Below the pieces are notes generated by a model that was given only the letters and a program-made list of their open reading frames with translations, ran no database searches and was not told the DNA's origin. DNA of 5,673 nucleotides from contig JAFUQW010000135.1 of the NCBI GenBank assembly GCA_017472115.1, positions 1 through 5,673 of the forward strand, written 5' to 3'. Shown here piece after piece: positions 5,000 to 5,673 of the stretch (the first letter of the stretch is position 1; every line of letters begins with the position of its first letter). Both the position numbers and the translations under genes were made by a program. The DNA is from Bacteroidales bacterium (GTDB lineage: Bacteria; Bacteroidota; Bacteroidia; Bacteroidales; UBA932).

Positions 5000-5241
5000 G
5001 GTTTCTCCACCAAAACGGCCCATCTGATGGAGAAACAGCAGTTCAGAGCAGGTTTCTCCACCGAATCGGCCCATCTGATGGAGAAACGGCAGTTCAGAGC
5101 AGGTTTCTCCACGAAAACGGCACATCTGATGGAGAAACGGCAGTTCAAAGCAGGTTTCTCCACGAAAACGGCACATCTGATGGACAAACGGAGGTTCAGA
5201 GCAGGTTTCTCCACCGAATCGGCACATCTGATGGAGAAACG
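5000..5241. repeat. Tandem array of 4.75 units of a 51-bp repeat, each holding a 9-bp inverted repeat
   Basis: Units start at 5000, 5051, 5102, 5153 and 5204; the fifth stops after 38 bp. Each unit has a left arm GTTTCTCCA and a right arm TGGAGAAAC. Left arms are at 5001-5009, 5052-5060, 5103-5111, 5154-5162 and 5205-5213; right arms at 5028-5036, 5079-5087, 5130-5138, 5181-5189 and 5232-5240. Only the fourth right arm is altered (G to C). Most differences between units lie between the arms or in the linker. The intra-unit loop is 18 nt and the gap from one unit's right arm to the next left arm is 15 nt. The array fills most of the divergent gap between the 186-residue gene and gpmI (4878-5378), where I see no credible gene. 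The 51-bp period is divisible by three, so several frames stay open, but none resembles a real protein. Function is unknown. Confidence 0.92.
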
Positions 5242-5286
5242 AATATTTTTCGCAGCGGAGATATAGTGAAAAAGGCTTATAAATTG

Positions 5287-5294
5287 TATCTTTG
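5287..5294 (+). promoter_or_regulatory. Candidate -7 promoter box of gpmI
   Basis: TATCTTTG matches the Bacteroidetes -7 consensus TAnnTTTG exactly, in the common TATCTTTGC context. No good TTTG is found 19-21 bp upstream (about 5262-5267), where the sequence is TATAGT. Transcription would start near 5298-5301, giving a leader of about 80 nt with an AT-rich stretch just before the ATG and no Shine-Dalgarno sequence. Confidence 0.65.
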
Positions 5295-5309
5295 CGCGGC
5301 AAAGCCGCG
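5295..5309 (+). promoter_or_regulatory. GC-rich inverted repeat at the predicted gpmI transcription start
   Basis: CGCGGC (5295-5300), AAA (5301-5303) and GCCGCG (5304-5309) form a perfect 6-bp inverted repeat directly downstream of the -7 box. Because it overlaps the predicted start point, it could be an operator or a very 5'-proximal mRNA hairpin, depending on the exact start. Confidence 0.5.
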
Positions 5310-5378
5310 AAGGGGAGCAGGAACAGTCACCCCGGGCGGCAGACAAATGAGCTGAAATATAATTAACGATATAATATT

Positions 5379-5673
5379 ATGGACAGAAAAGTTCTACTTA
5401 TGATCCTCGACGGATGGGGCGAGGGCAGACAGGATGAGTCTAATGTCATCTACACACAGGGAGCGCCATACATCGAAGGCCTCCGCAAACAGTATCCTAT
5501 GGGTACACTCAAGGCTTGCGGCGAAGCTGTGGGTCTTCCGGACGGACAGATGGGTAACTCCGAAGTGGGTCACCTCAACCTCGGCGCAGGCCGCGTCGTA
5601 TATCAGGACCTCGTGAAGATCAATATCGCAGCACGCGAGCACAAGTTCCTCCAGAACCCTGAGATCAAGGCCG
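5379..5673 (+). CDS. gpmI: 2,3-bisphosphoglycerate-independent phosphoglycerate mutase, N-terminal part
   Basis: The first 98 residues of a cofactor-independent phosphoglycerate mutase, which interconverts 3- and 2-phosphoglycerate in glycolysis and gluconeogenesis with two bound manganese ions. The alkaline-phosphatase-superfamily N-terminus is clear: LLMILDGWG at 6-14 with metal-binding Asp11, then [18 protein letters not shown] at 48-65 with the phosphorylated nucleophile Ser61, then [15 protein letters not shown]. Family members are about 500-550 residues, so roughly four fifths of the gene lies beyond the right edge. The segment between DGWG and the nucleophile aligns without gaps or frameshift, so the visible part looks intact. 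The ATG at 5379 puts the conserved LLMILDGWG at its usual place close to the N-terminus. It is divergent from the 186-residue gene and downstream of the hairpin-repeat array; its own promoter is predicted at 5287-5294. Confidence 0.97.
   Translation, partial: MDRKVLLMILDGWGEGRQDESNVIYTQGAPYIEGLRKQYPMGTLKACGEAVGLPDGQMGNSEVGHLNLGAGRVVYQDLVKINIAAREHKFLQNPEIKA

Noticed and set aside
5000..5241. CRISPR array
   Set aside because: The whole 51-bp unit is repeated, including what would be the spacers, and no cas gene is present.
4858..5346. Repeat-containing proteins read through the array on either strand (17-residue repeats)
   Set aside because: Because 51 is a multiple of three, several frames on both strands stay open at once. 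The reading frames have no recognised domain, and the minus-strand one overlaps the start of the 186-residue gene.

Overview
The window looks like part of a Bacteroidales (Bacteroidota) chromosome with roughly balanced base composition. Support comes from a Bacteroidetes-like 2,3-bisphosphoglycerate-independent phosphoglycerate mutase, close matches to the Bacteroidetes promoter (-33 TTTG, -7 TAnnTTTG) upstream of several genes, and starts without a convincing Shine-Dalgarno sequence. No finer taxonomic call is justified from this window.

Layout: five complete genes and one truncated gene lie on the minus strand, and one gene, cut by the window edge, lies on the plus strand. In minus-strand order: an unrecognised 186-residue cytoplasmic protein (4317-4877); a secreted CE1/esterase D-type serine hydrolase (3242-4117); a small NifX/NifB-type metal-cluster-binding protein (2648-2995) with a strong promoter; a second, unrelated secreted alpha/beta hydrolase with an N-terminal beta-rich domain (1181-2539); a GAF-domain free methionine-(R)-sulfoxide reductase (545-1012); and, directly after its stop codon and in the same frame, the C-terminal half of a DUF4143 AAA ATPase that lacks its ATPase domain (1-544). 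On the plus strand gpmI begins at 5379 and runs off the right edge.

The genes do not form an obvious pathway. Two are periplasmic or secreted hydrolases, one is a redox-repair enzyme, one is probably a metal-cluster protein and one is glycolytic. Gaps of about 100-250 bp separate most of them and several gaps hold inverted repeats, so this is not one tight operon. The nifX-like gene and the hydrolase after it could share a transcript.

The most unusual stretch is the 501-bp divergent intergenic region between the 186-residue gene and gpmI (4878-5378). It carries a tandem array of almost five 51-bp units, each with a 9-bp inverted repeat, and an orphan half-unit near the start region of the minus-strand gene. 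Left and right arms alternate with spacers of 18 and 15 nt, so the array could fold in two mutually exclusive registers. Other structures not explained by genes are a 58-nt two-part stem-loop just after the nifX-like stop codon, whose arm sequence recurs in the leader of the next gene; a 12-bp hairpin plus a 13-bp palindrome upstream of the sulfoxide reductase; and two adjacent small hairpins at 3123-3158. Their functions are unknown.
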